Assembly (NCBI GenBank): GCA_039934875.1
Contig: JBDTLH010000217.1
Location: forward strand, 1-12,808
DNA from: JBDTLH01 sp039934875
GTDB taxonomy: Bacteria > Acidobacteriota > Terriglobia > Terriglobales > Acidobacteriaceae
Reading direction: 5' to 3'
Length of the DNA stretch: 12,808 bases
Under the pieces are notes generated by a model that made no database searches, was not told the DNA's origin, and saw only the letters and a list, made by a program, of their open reading frames with translations. This document shows, in pieces, positions 5,984 through 12,808 of this stretch. Positions within the stretch are counted from its first letter, which is position 1, and each line of letters begins with the position of its first letter. Made by a program: the position numbers and the translations under genes.

Positions 5984-6939
5984 GCGGTCCGCGCCTCAAA
6001 CTCGTGCCCGGTGAGCATCTCATACGCCCGGCGATATTTCTCGCTGGTGCGCCGTGCCACCATCTCCGGCAGGGCGGGCGCCGGAGGCTGCTTGTTCCAA
6101 TCCAGCGTCTCCAGGTAGTCGCGAACGTACTGTTTATCGAAGGAGGGCTGCGCACCTCCCGGCAGATATCTTTGCTTCCACCAGAAGCGGGAGGAATCGG
6201 GAGTCAGCGCCTCATCCGCCAGGACGGTCCCCAGCGCGGTAGTGCCAAATTCAAACTTGGTGTCGGCGATCAGGATGCCGCGGCGCTCCGCATAATCCGC
6301 CGCCTTGTCATATATACGCAAGGTAAGGTCGCGCAGCTCCTCCGCTTGCTCCTCTCCCACCAACTTCACCATCTCGGCAAAGGGGATGTTCTCATCGTGT
6401 CCGCTGGCGGCCTTGGTCGCCGGAGTGAAGATCGGCTCCGGCAGCCGCTCGCTCTCGCGCATTCCTTTGGGCAGCGCAATTCCGCATATTGCGCCGGTGC
6501 GCTGATAGTCCTTACAACCCGAGCCCGAGAGATAGCCCCGCGCGACGCACTCCACGGGGAACATCTGTGCCTGCCGCACCATCATGGAGCGGCCACGCAA
6601 CTGCTCCCGAAACGGCGCAACCACCTCGGGAAACTCCTCCACCTCCGCGGTAATCACGTGGTTGGGAACCAGGTCCTTCAGAAACTCAAACCAGAAGAGC
6701 GAAATTTGCGTCAGTACTCGTCCCTTCTGTGGAATGCCGGTTTTCAACACGCAATCAAACGCAGAAATGCGGTCGGTCGCCACGAAGAGCAGCGCCTCCT
6801 GATCAGGCATGCTATAGATGTCGCGCACTTTGCCGCGCGCATGGAGCCGCAACTCAGGAAAGTCGGTCTGTATGAGGACGTTGTTGGCGTGGTTCAAGCA
6901 ATCAGCTTTCACATTTAATGATTTTGCTAATGGCAACAT
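5980..6939 (-). CDS. purC: Phosphoribosylaminoimidazole-succinocarboxamide synthase (SAICAR synthetase)
   Basis: Converts CAIR plus aspartate and ATP to SAICAR in cytoplasmic de novo purine synthesis. Family signatures are GKVRDIY (36-42, nucleotide loop), ATDRISAFDCVLKTGIPQKG, CVARGYLSGSG, DTKFEFG and TVLADEALTPDSSRFW. A C-terminal extension (KQYVRDYLETLDWNKQPPAP and onward) is usual for this PurC group. The 319-residue version from the ATG at 6939 carries about 20 extra N-terminal residues compared with the usual start just before VLIQTDFPEL. A TTG at 6897 would give a 305-residue protein closer to the family. The promoter position (see 6944-6971) places the transcript start at or near the 6939 ATG, so either the mRNA is leaderless or the TTG is used. 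It is the first gene of purC-cvpA-fis-HAD. Confidence 0.95.
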   Translation of the reverse strand: MLPLAKSLNVKADCLNHANNVLIQTDFPELRLHARGKVRDIYSMPDQEALLFVATDRISAFDCVLKTGIPQKGRVLTQISLFWFEFLKDLVPNHVITAEVEEFPEVVAPFREQLRGRSMMVRQAQMFPVECVARGYLSGSGCKDYQRTGAICGIALPKGMRESERLPEPIFTPATKAASGHDENIPFAEMVKLVGEEQAEELRDLTLRIYDKAADYAERRGILIADTKFEFGTTALGTVLADEALTPDSSRFWWKQRYLPGGAQPSFDKQYVRDYLETLDWNKQPPAPALPEMVARRTSEKYRRAYEMLTGHEFEARTA

Positions 6940-6943
6940 GCCG

Positions 6944-6971
6944 ATTCTACCGCCAGCAACTGTGAAGTCAA
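6944..6971 (-). promoter_or_regulatory. Sigma-70-type promoter of the purC operon
   Basis: On the minus strand, TTGACT (6971-6966), a 16-base spacer and TAGAAT (6949-6944): each box is one mismatch from consensus. The transcript should begin about 6936-6938, on top of the annotated purC ATG (6939-6937). Confidence 0.65.
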
Positions 6972-7035
6972 GGTTCGCGCGTTTCTTCAGGATATCGGTC
7001 GCTCACCTTGAGGAATGGTCCACGTCAAAGACGGC

Positions 7036-7509
7036 ATGCGAACTCTCTTTGCCCTGCTCATGTTGGCTACCCTGGTCATGGCTCAGGGACCAGCCCACCG
7101 GAAGGGCGTGGAGAATCGTGGCGATCAGGCGATGGGCTTTTCGCATACCATCACGACTCATCATTTCAGTCTGCTGCGCAATGGCGGCTCCATAGAGGTC
7201 GAGGCGGATGATCCTAATGACGGGTCCAGCCGCACGGCTGTCCAGCAACATCTGCGACACATTGCCAAAGCATTCAGCGCGGGCGACTTCGACCTGCCAA
7301 TGTTCATTCACGCCAAGCACCCGCCCGGAGTCTCTACTATGAAGCGACTGCGCAAGCACATCGAGTACAAGGAAGCCGCCACTGCTAATGGCGCGCAACT
7401 TCGAATCACCGCAACCGACCCGCGGGCGATCGCGGCGATCCACGATTTCCTGCGCTTCCAAATCGAAGATCACCACACGGCAGACTCCACCGCGGTTCAG
7501 GACCGTTAG
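7036..7509 (+). CDS. Exported His-rich protein of unknown function, first of a possible metal-handling cluster
   Basis: A protein of 157 residues from the ATG at 7036, with a signal peptide (MRTLFALLMLATLVMA, cut near AQG). An ATG at 7015 has GAGG only one base before it and would put seven polar residues ahead of the signal, so 7036 is preferred. The mature domain carries a pattern I remember from unannotated acidobacterial proteins: RGDQAMGF, TTHHFSLLRNGG, IEVEADD, HLRHIAKAF, PMFIHAKHPPG, ending in AIHDFLRFQIEDHHT. Histidines cluster (42-43, 72, 75, 92, 95, 146-147), compatible with periplasmic metal binding, but no motif proves it. It is divergent from purC and heads a run of four + strand genes for exported or membrane proteins. 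No biochemical function is known to me. Confidence 0.8.
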   Translation: MRTLFALLMLATLVMAQGPAHRKGVENRGDQAMGFSHTITTHHFSLLRNGGSIEVEADDPNDGSSRTAVQQHLRHIAKAFSAGDFDLPMFIHAKHPPGVSTMKRLRKHIEYKEAATANGAQLRITATDPRAIAAIHDFLRFQIEDHHTADSTAVQDR

Positions 7510-7581
7510 GGCTCGCCGCTCGTGGCGTTCAGCTAATTTGCCGCTCAAGCGGCTACATCGCATTTGATTTAGCATGTGTTT

Positions 7582-7977
7582 ATGTTCTGGAAGCACGCAC
7601 TCACGCTGTTGCTGGCGATCTTTGTCGTGAGTGCCTCGTTCGGCGCCGTCTGTGATTCGTCGTGCTCTCAGCCGCAATCGCACGCGTGTTGCGCTTCCTT
7701 GCCTCAAGCCAATTCTCCGGCCCATCGCCACTGCCCCGATGCCCAACGAGCATCTCGTCACGGTAGCTCCGTGCAAGCGAACTCCGGCTGCCCGAACGGA
7801 CTTCCTGCAACCGAACTCGCCGCGGCCCGCGATCGTACTACCGCGTCTCACACATTTCACCTTCTGTTCTCGCGCCCTATCGTTACTCAGCTTCTCCCTG
7901 AACTTTCCCAGACCGCGAACCCCCCTCCTTTGCCGGATCACCAGTGCTGTCCATTGGTCGCGCCCCTGCGCATCTGA
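7582..7977 (+). CDS. Small secreted Cys/His-rich protein
   Basis: A protein of 131 residues from the ATG at 7582; a GTG two codons earlier is possible, and neither start has a clear Shine-Dalgarno sequence. Residues 1-22 form a signal peptide (KHALTLLLAIFVVSASFGA). The mature part contains eight cysteines (24, 28, 36, 37, 51, 70, 122, 123) and histidines such as HRHC (48-51) and HQCC (120-123). There is little predicted structure and a Pro-rich C-terminus ending in LRI. Small Cys-rich exported proteins of this style occur beside copper genes in acidobacteria, from memory; here the link is positional only. It lies 72 bases after the His-rich gene and 74 bases before the outer-membrane gene. 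A 14-base GCCGC...GCGGC hairpin (7540-7553) lies in the upstream gap. It could also be a poorly conserved or non-functional reading frame. Confidence 0.68.
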   Translation: MFWKHALTLLLAIFVVSASFGAVCDSSCSQPQSHACCASLPQANSPAHRHCPDAQRASRHGSSVQANSGCPNGLPATELAAARDRTTASHTFHLLFSRPIVTQLLPELSQTANPPPLPDHQCCPLVAPLRI

Positions 7978-8051
7978 CGCCACACCTCCTCGCCCTTTCA
8001 GTCATTGTCACTGCTCCCCACGTAACACCTTTCGAGGATGTGTGTCCGTTC

Positions 8052-9368
8052 ATGAAATTCCGTGTAGTAACACTTCTGGTTCTCTTCTCCCTCTCACTAG
8101 CCCCAACCCGCGCGCAAGACTCGCCTTCCGATACGCAACACATGAACATGAGTATGGATAGGAGCGGCAAAGCGCCTGAGACATTTCTTCAGCAGATCGT
8201 CCATCACGGCTCCTCCGGCACCAGCGCCGAGCCGGACTCCACTCCCATCCCTATGCTTATGACCATGGGGAATGGATGGATGCTGATGTTTCACGCCAAT
8301 GCGTTCCTGGTTGATACGCAGCAATCCACCTCGCGCGGCGGCGACAAATTCTTCTCCACCAACTGGTTCATGCCCATGGCGCAGCGCCGGCTCGGCAGGG
8401 GAACTCTCACCCTGCGCACCATGCTCAGCCTGGAGCCCGCCACCATTACTGATCGCCGCTATCCGCTGCTCTTTCAGCAGGGCGAGACCGCCTTTGGCAA
8501 GCCCATCTCCGACGGACAGCATCCGCACGACTTCTTTATGGAACTCGCCGCGCTCTACGATCTCAAGCTTGGGGAAAAGTCATTGCTCTCTTTCTACTTC
8601 GCGCCCATGGGAGATCCCGCCATCGGACCGACGGCATATCCCCATCGCGCGTCTGCTTCCGAAAACCCTGTTGCCGCTCTGGGACATCATCAGGAGGATT
8701 CCACCCACATTGCCGACGATGTTGTTACCATCGGCTTCACCCGCGGCATTGCCCGAATTGAGGCATCCGGCTTTCACGGGCGCGAGCCCGACGAATTCCG
8801 TTGGGACCTCGACAGCGGCAAAATCGATTCCTGGTCCACGCGCTTCACTCTTCAACCGGGCAAGAACTGGAGCGGACAATATTCTTATGCGCGCATCAAG
8901 GGCCCCGAATCCATATTTCCCGATGAAGACCAGGAGCGCATGACCGCCTCCCTCATGTACAACCGTCCGTTCACCAATGGAAACTGGGCGAGCACCGTGC
9001 TGTGGGGACGCGCCCGTTCGCTCTCCGACTCCAGCATCTTCAACAGCTATCTCGCCGAATCCACTGTTCGCTTCCGTGACAAGAACTATCTTTGGACGCG
9101 GATTGAAAGCGCGGAACGATCCAACCAACTGCTGCTCGGCGAAAATCCGCTGCCGCCCGATTTTCAAGAATCTCCCATCGGACGCGTGCAAGCCTATACC
9201 ATCGGCTACGACCGCGAGGTGCCCGTCCTCCCGCACATCTCCTCCGCCCTGGGCGCCCAGTTCACGACCTATGGAGTGCCCTCCGCGCTCGAACACATCT
9301 ACGGTGACCATCCCGTAGGAGCTTCCATCTTTCTCCGCTTCCGCCCGATCTCACGAGAGGGCAGGTAG
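8052..9368 (+). CDS. Putative outer-membrane beta-barrel protein of metal-associated clusters (HPHD/LGHH family)
   Basis: A 438-residue exported protein; its signal peptide (MKFRVVTLLVLFSLSLAPTRA) is cleaved about residue 21. The start at 8052 has GAGGA at 8034-8038, a rather long spacing; more upstream starts would bury the signal. The mature N-terminus is Met/His-rich (QHMNMSMD, residues 29-36), like soft-metal sites. The body has histidine-bearing motifs QHPHDFFMELAALYD (156-170), YPHRASASENP (196-206), LGHHQEDSTHIADD (210-223) and FHGREPDEFRWDLDSG. Alternating aromatic and polar strands follow to the C-terminus (ASIFLRFRPI), as in a beta-barrel. I recall relatives near copper or silver resistance genes in several phyla, without a known function. 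The stop is 5 bases before the DUF4396 gene, so the two are probably co-transcribed. Porin or metal-sensing roles are guesses. Confidence 0.8.
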   Translation: MKFRVVTLLVLFSLSLAPTRAQDSPSDTQHMNMSMDRSGKAPETFLQQIVHHGSSGTSAEPDSTPIPMLMTMGNGWMLMFHANAFLVDTQQSTSRGGDKFFSTNWFMPMAQRRLGRGTLTLRTMLSLEPATITDRRYPLLFQQGETAFGKPISDGQHPHDFFMELAALYDLKLGEKSLLSFYFAPMGDPAIGPTAYPHRASASENPVAALGHHQEDSTHIADDVVTIGFTRGIARIEASGFHGREPDEFRWDLDSGKIDSWSTRFTLQPGKNWSGQYSYARIKGPESIFPDEDQERMTASLMYNRPFTNGNWASTVLWGRARSLSDSSIFNSYLAESTVRFRDKNYLWTRIESAERSNQLLLGENPLPPDFQESPIGRVQAYTIGYDREVPVLPHISSALGAQFTTYGVPSALEHIYGDHPVGASIFLRFRPISREGR

Positions 9369-9373
9369 GGCCC

Positions 9374-10054
9374 ATGGACATCCTCAGCATTGTTGCCTGG
9401 GCATCGCTCGCTCTCGCCTTTGTTTGTGCGCTGTGGATCAGCTTGAATGAGTTTCGCCACCCACAGAAGATGTGGATCATGAACATCGTCTGGCCGGTTA
9501 CCGCGCTCTACTTCAGCGTCTTTGCGCTGTGGGCGTATTACGGAATTGGCCGCCATATGACCGTTGATTCACAACCGCGGCCCAGTCAGCCGAAGCAGCA
9601 GGGGCCGACCCCGTCCCAGGTCGCCGTCTCGACCAGCCATTGCGGCGCGGGCTGCGCGTTGGCGGACGTTGTGGCGGAGTTTGTTGTTTTTGCCGCGGGC
9701 CTGGCTCTCTTTGGGGTGTCCCTTTTTGCGAGCTTCGCGCTTGATCTGATCGCCGCCTGGCTGCTGGGAATCGCCTTTCAGTATTTCACTATCAAGCCAA
9801 TGCGAAACCTGTCAGCGCGCGAGGGCTTGGCCGCGGCGATCCAAGCCGATACCCTTTCTATCATCGCTTTTCAAATCGGCATGTACGCCTGGATGGCGCT
9901 GGTCTTCTTCGTGCTGTTTCCGGGGCCGCATCTCCGTCCCAACCAGGCGGCGTTTTGGTTAATGATGCAAATCGGCATGATCGCGGGGTTCTTCACTTCC
10001 TATCCCATGAACCGCTGGCTGCTCAAACGCGGCATCAAGGAAGCGATGGGCTGA
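9374..10054 (+). CDS. DUF4396 domain-containing integral membrane protein
   Basis: A 226-residue protein with about six membrane segments: 4-24, 34-57, 98-115, 117-139, 161-183 and 195-212. The second pair of helices is reached through a Gln/Pro-rich loop (66-82) that ends in STSHCGAGCALADVVAEF (87-103). The HCGAGC motif with Cys90 and Cys94 is the hallmark of DUF4396. A second signature is the stretch FQYFTIKPMRNLSAREGLAAAIQADTL around residues 135-161 (FTIKPM, IQADTLS). The paired Cys next to His at a membrane edge suggests metal or redox chemistry, but no activity is established. The ATG at 9374 is 5 bases after the preceding stop, with AGGG close by. Genes with this domain are often found beside heavy-metal transport genes, from memory; here its partner is the HPHD-type outer-membrane protein. 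Confidence 0.88.
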   Translation: MDILSIVAWASLALAFVCALWISLNEFRHPQKMWIMNIVWPVTALYFSVFALWAYYGIGRHMTVDSQPRPSQPKQQGPTPSQVAVSTSHCGAGCALADVVAEFVVFAAGLALFGVSLFASFALDLIAAWLLGIAFQYFTIKPMRNLSAREGLAAAIQADTLSIIAFQIGMYAWMALVFFVLFPGPHLRPNQAAFWLMMQIGMIAGFFTSYPMNRWLLKRGIKEAMG

Positions 10055-10144
10055 GCGACTTACTCGTCGAGACATCTACACGGCCCGCGGAAACCACCGG
10101 ACGCGAACTTCCAGAGGGCCGTGCGTCTAATAGACTTGTCTCAT

Positions 10145-10945
10145 ATGGCGGAGCGGCAGGAGAACCTGATCTACGGCATCCATGCGGTCGAGGAGGCGGT
10201 GCGCGCGGGCGCGCGGCGCATCGAATATGTAGCGGCCGTGAAGGGGCGCGCGGACGCGAAGTTGCAGCGGGTCCTTGACGCCTGCCGCGAGGCCAGGATA
10301 TCTGTGCGCTTTGTGGAGCGGGAGCAGTTGGACCGCATGACCGGAAAGGGCGCGGTCCATCAGAGCGTGGCGGCAGTGACGGCGGGCACGGCATATGTCG
10401 ATCTCGATCAGCTGCTGCGCGAGCAGCGGGGGGAACGGCATTTTCTGCTGCTGCTCGATGGCGTGGAAGACCCCCACAATCTCGGAGCATTATTGCGCAG
10501 CGCCGACGCCAGCGGCGTGGACGGAGTGGTGATTCCCGAGCGTCGCGCCGTGGGCGTAAATGCAACAGTGGTCAAAGCGTCGGCGGGCGCATCGGAATAT
10601 GTGCCGGTCGCGAAGGTCGTGAATCTGTCGCGCGTACTCGACGAATTGAAAGAGCGCAACATCTGGATCGTGGGCCTCGATGAGCGCGCGGAGACTCTCT
10701 ATGACGCAATGGATTTCACCGGAGATGTAGCGATTGTCCTCGGAGCGGAAGGCGCGGGACTGCATGACCAGGTGCGCAAGCGCTGCGATTTCCTCATTAA
10801 AATTCCCATGTTGGGCAGGGTAGCCTCGTTGAATGTGAGCGTCGCAGGCGGAGTGGTCATGTGCGAAGTGGCGCGACAGCGGCGGGGTACGTCTACTACT
10901 AAGGCGCGCGGCAACCAAGGCGAGCGGAAGGGGTTGGGAAGTTGA
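10145..10945 (+). CDS. rlmB: 23S rRNA 2'-O-ribose methyltransferase RlmB/TrmH family
   Basis: A 266-residue SPOUT-class enzyme that uses S-adenosylmethionine to methylate a ribose 2'-OH; in E. coli RlmB the target is G2251 of 23S rRNA. The N-terminal substrate-binding domain begins NLIYGIHAVEEAV and includes GKGAVHQSVAA. The catalytic SPOUT domain has motif 1 DPHNLGALLRSADASGVDGV (109-128, with the catalytic-type Arg118), motif 2 IVLGAEGAGL (197-206) and motif 3 IPMLGRVASLNVSVAGGV (220-237), the last forming the trefoil knot. The ATG at 10145 aligns with other RlmB N-termini; a GTG at 10121 is in frame with AGAGGG two bases away but adds an unmatched octapeptide. The C-terminal tail (about 248-266) is basic and disordered. 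The stop overlaps the TTG of the following lipoprotein gene. Confidence 0.93.
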   Translation: MAERQENLIYGIHAVEEAVRAGARRIEYVAAVKGRADAKLQRVLDACREARISVRFVEREQLDRMTGKGAVHQSVAAVTAGTAYVDLDQLLREQRGERHFLLLLDGVEDPHNLGALLRSADASGVDGVVIPERRAVGVNATVVKASAGASEYVPVAKVVNLSRVLDELKERNIWIVGLDERAETLYDAMDFTGDVAIVLGAEGAGLHDQVRKRCDFLIKIPMLGRVASLNVSVAGGVVMCEVARQRRGTSTTKARGNQGERKGLGS

Positions 10946-12642
10946 GGAGGAGCAGTTTCGACTTCCGAGGTTTAACTTTCAAAGGCGGCTCTCTGGCGTT
11001 TGTGGCTGCGCTGCTGCTGCCGGGCTGTTTCGCAATGCAAAATGCGCCGAACGCTTCGACCAGCGCTCCGCCCGCCTCGGCAGTATCGAACGTTGAGCCT
11101 GCGCGAAGCGGCTTCACCCTGACCCGGACAGAGTTGGACGTTAGCTTGCACCAAGTGGACCATGCGGCGGAGGTCTCCGGCAAGTTGACATTGCGCAATG
11201 ATCAGAGCGTCGCGCTGCGCCAGGTGTATTTGCAACTGACCTCAACCTCGAAATGGCTGGCGGTAAAGCGCGAAGGGACGAAGCTCGAATTCACCGAGCA
11301 CCAGGTCAAGTCCGATGCGGACCATACCGGAATCGTGAATGAGGCGCGTATTCATTTCGACCATCCCCTGCCCGCGCACGCAACCGCTGAGCTTGAGGTT
11401 CGCTACACGCTGACGGTGGCGCGGTCGAGCGGGCGCTTGCGGGAATTGGGCGCCCCGCTCGATGCCGCGCTGGCCACCGACTGGGACCGTATTGCCGAAG
11501 TATTTGTCGGCGTGCGCGGCGTCGGATATGTAGTGTGGTATCCGGTGGCGCTGGCCCCGGGAAGTTTGCAGGAGGGGAACTCGGTCTTTGAAGCGGTGGC
11601 GGAGTGGAAGGCGCGCGAGGCGGCTAGCACCTTCATCGTGCGGGTGGTGAACGGTGAACGGCACGGCGACAAGACTTATGGCCCATTGGGAATGGCTGTG
11701 CCGGTGCTGACTGGGGTGGCTGCGCCGACGCTGGTCCGTAATGGAGTTTCAATTGTCGCGAACTCCGCAATTGCCGCCGAAGCGATGGCGTTCACCAATG
11801 ATTCGCAGCAGTTTGCGCGGCAGTGGCTGCCGCAAGTGCGCGCGACGGCGAAGCTGTGGCAGTTGCCCGAAGCCGGGGACGTTCCCTATGCCTCCGGCAA
11901 TGAGGCGTTCGTTCCATCGAATTTACCCGCGCAGGATACGCAATCGGTGACGCTATACGCGGTTAGTCATGCGGCGCTCGCATCTCCGCGCCCCTGGATT
12001 CAGGAGGGCTATGCGGCATTTCTGGATGCGCAATACCGGGAGCATGCGCGGGGGCGCGAGGCAGCGCTTAAATTCCTTGCCGACCGCCGTGGTGCGCTCG
12101 CCCTGACGGAGCCCCAGCCGGAGAACGTGACCTCCGAGGCGTCAAGCCTGATCGAATCGCCGGAAGAGTCCCGCTATCGCACCAAGGCGATGTTCGTTTG
12201 GTGGATGCTTAAAGATATAGTTAGCGAAGCAGCGCTGCAAAAAGCTATAAAAGCATACAAGGGAGAACAGGACCGTTCGCCGGACTATATGCAGAAGCTG
12301 ATCGAAGCGCAGTCGCATAAAGACCTGAACTGGTTCTTCAATGATTGGGTCTATCGTGACCGCGGCCTGGCGGAGCTCTCGATCGCCGCTGCTGTGCCCC
12401 GGCAGACGGTCGAGGGCAAGTGGGTGACGGAGGTTACGGTCGCGAATGACGGCGGCGCGGGCGCGTCGGTCCCGGTATTCGTAACCGCGGGCCCGATTGA
12501 GGAGCAGGGGCGGGTGGTCGTCCCCGCGCACGCCAAGGCCAGCGTGCAGGTGATGACCAACCTGAAGCCGACCCATGTCCGTGTGAATGACGGCAGCGTC
12601 CCCGAGACGGACATGAATGATAATGATCTCGCAATCAAATAA
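10942..12642 (+). CDS. Lipoprotein with M1-aminopeptidase-like architecture and lost zinc site
   Basis: A protein of 566 residues. The lipobox LLPGC (cleavage before Cys29) marks an exported lipoprotein. Residues 58-160 resemble the M1 N-terminal beta-domain (ELDVSLHQVDHAAEVSGKLT, then RIHFDHPLPAHATAELEVRY). Residues 340-480 resemble the helical catalytic region: SHAALASPRPWIQEGYAAFLD, KAMFVWWMLKDIV and DLNWFFNDWVYRDRGL. In active M1 enzymes this region holds HEXXH with a Glu 18 residues later. Here the site reads AVSHAALA, so the HE pair is missing, and the following Glu355 is only 12 residues from His343. It is therefore probably a non-catalytic or differently acting relative. The start is TTG at 10942, overlapping the rlmB stop (TTGA), with GGAAGGGG just upstream; no better start precedes the signal sequence. 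The stop is 12 bases before the next gene. Confidence 0.8.
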   Translation: MRRSSFDFRGLTFKGGSLAFVAALLLPGCFAMQNAPNASTSAPPASAVSNVEPARSGFTLTRTELDVSLHQVDHAAEVSGKLTLRNDQSVALRQVYLQLTSTSKWLAVKREGTKLEFTEHQVKSDADHTGIVNEARIHFDHPLPAHATAELEVRYTLTVARSSGRLRELGAPLDAALATDWDRIAEVFVGVRGVGYVVWYPVALAPGSLQEGNSVFEAVAEWKAREAASTFIVRVVNGERHGDKTYGPLGMAVPVLTGVAAPTLVRNGVSIVANSAIAAEAMAFTNDSQQFARQWLPQVRATAKLWQLPEAGDVPYASGNEAFVPSNLPAQDTQSVTLYAVSHAALASPRPWIQEGYAAFLDAQYREHARGREAALKFLADRRGALALTEPQPENVTSEASSLIESPEESRYRTKAMFVWWMLKDIVSEAALQKAIKAYKGEQDRSPDYMQKLIEAQSHKDLNWFFNDWVYRDRGLAELSIAAAVPRQTVEGKWVTEVTVANDGGAGASVPVFVTAGPIEEQGRVVVPAHAKASVQVMTNLKPTHVRVNDGSVPETDMNDNDLAIK

Positions 12643-12643
12643 A

Positions 12644-12650
12644 AGGAGGA
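12644..12650 (+). promoter_or_regulatory. Strong ribosome binding site deciding a TTG start
   Basis: AGGAGGA (12644-12650) lies four bases before TTG (12655-12657). No ATG or GTG exists between the preceding TAA and the conserved IQFLGAAGGVTGS motif, so the TTG is the start. Confidence 0.8.
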
Positions 12651-12654
12651 CCGA

Positions 12655-12808
12655 TTGGCCTATATCCAATTCTTGGGAGCAGCGGGTGGCGTAACCGGAT
12701 CGAAGCATTTGATCAACACAGGCAAAACCCAGGTGCTGGTCGATTGCGGATTGTTTCAGGGGCTGAAGCAATGGCGCGTCCACAACTGGGGGCCGCTGCC
12801 GATTCCCG
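12655..12808 (+). CDS. Metallo-beta-lactamase-fold hydrolase, beta-CASP-like RNase family (3' end outside window)
   Basis: Only the first 51 codons are present. They read (M)AYIQFLGAAGGVTGSKHLI, then TQVLVDCGLFQGLKQWRVHN. FLGAAGGVTGSKHL and LVDCGLFQG are the opening strands of the MBL-fold family related to the YSH1/CPSF73 exonucleases (beta-CASP RNA processing enzymes). The metal-binding HxHxDH motif would lie beyond the window edge, so catalytic competence cannot be judged. It begins 12 bases after the lipoprotein gene, so it is probably co-transcribed with rlmB and that gene; an RNA-processing enzyme next to an rRNA methyltransferase fits. The family call rests on the N-terminal signature alone. 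Confidence 0.82.
   Translation, partial: MAYIQFLGAAGGVTGSKHLINTGKTQVLVDCGLFQGLKQWRVHNWGPLPIP

Noticed and set aside
5950..6918. Plus-strand open frame of 322 residues
   Set aside because: It lies entirely opposite purC, has no family features and no ribosome site, and is explained as a GC-driven shadow frame.
10055..10144. RNA gene between DUF4396 and rlmB
   Set aside because: The 90-base gap shows no cloverleaf or strong hairpin and is explained as a simple intergenic spacer.
12000..12050. Catalytic zinc site in the M1-like lipoprotein
   Set aside because: Only the Glu of a GYAAF-type segment remains; no HEXXH exists anywhere in the protein.

Overview
The window looks like a chromosomal segment of a GC-rich Gram-negative bacterium, most likely an acidobacterium of the Koribacter/Terriglobus type. 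This is inferred from remembered similarity of several proteins: the DUF4396 protein, the HPHD/LGHH outer-membrane-like protein, the exported His-rich protein and the stand-alone Fis-type HTH protein. The PEP-CTERM proteins also fit. No rRNA, tRNA, transposase, CRISPR array or phage gene was seen.

Layout. (1) 2-2040: the 3' part of glmU, an AT-rich intergenic repeat patch, and a LysR-type regulator, all on +. (2) 2041-4310: two tandem, near-identical modules on +. Each holds an upstream element, a sigma-54-like GG-N10-GC promoter, a short leader hairpin, a secreted PEP-CTERM protein and an intrinsic terminator. This is the most interesting part of the window. (3) 6939-4364 on -: a tight purC-cvpA-fis-like-HAD phosphatase operon behind a good sigma-70 promoter. 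(4) 7036-10054 on +: four exported or membrane proteins rich in His, Cys or Met (a His-rich secreted protein, a Cys/His-rich small secreted protein, an outer-membrane-like protein and DUF4396). They look like an accessory metal (copper-type) handling cluster, although no classical copper gene is present. (5) 10145-12808 on +: rlmB, a lipoprotein with an M1-peptidase-like fold that has lost its HEXXH site (TTG start overlapping the rlmB stop), and the start of a metallo-beta-lactamase-fold hydrolase.

How the parts work together. GlmU supplies UDP-GlcNAc for envelope polymers and PurC is housekeeping purine synthesis. The PEP-CTERM pair would need an exosortase encoded elsewhere to be sorted to the envelope or extracellular matrix. 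The promoter architecture suggests it answers to RpoN plus an enhancer-binding protein, as reported for other PEP-CTERM genes. The + and - gene blocks converge at about 4310-4364 and diverge at about 6940-7035.
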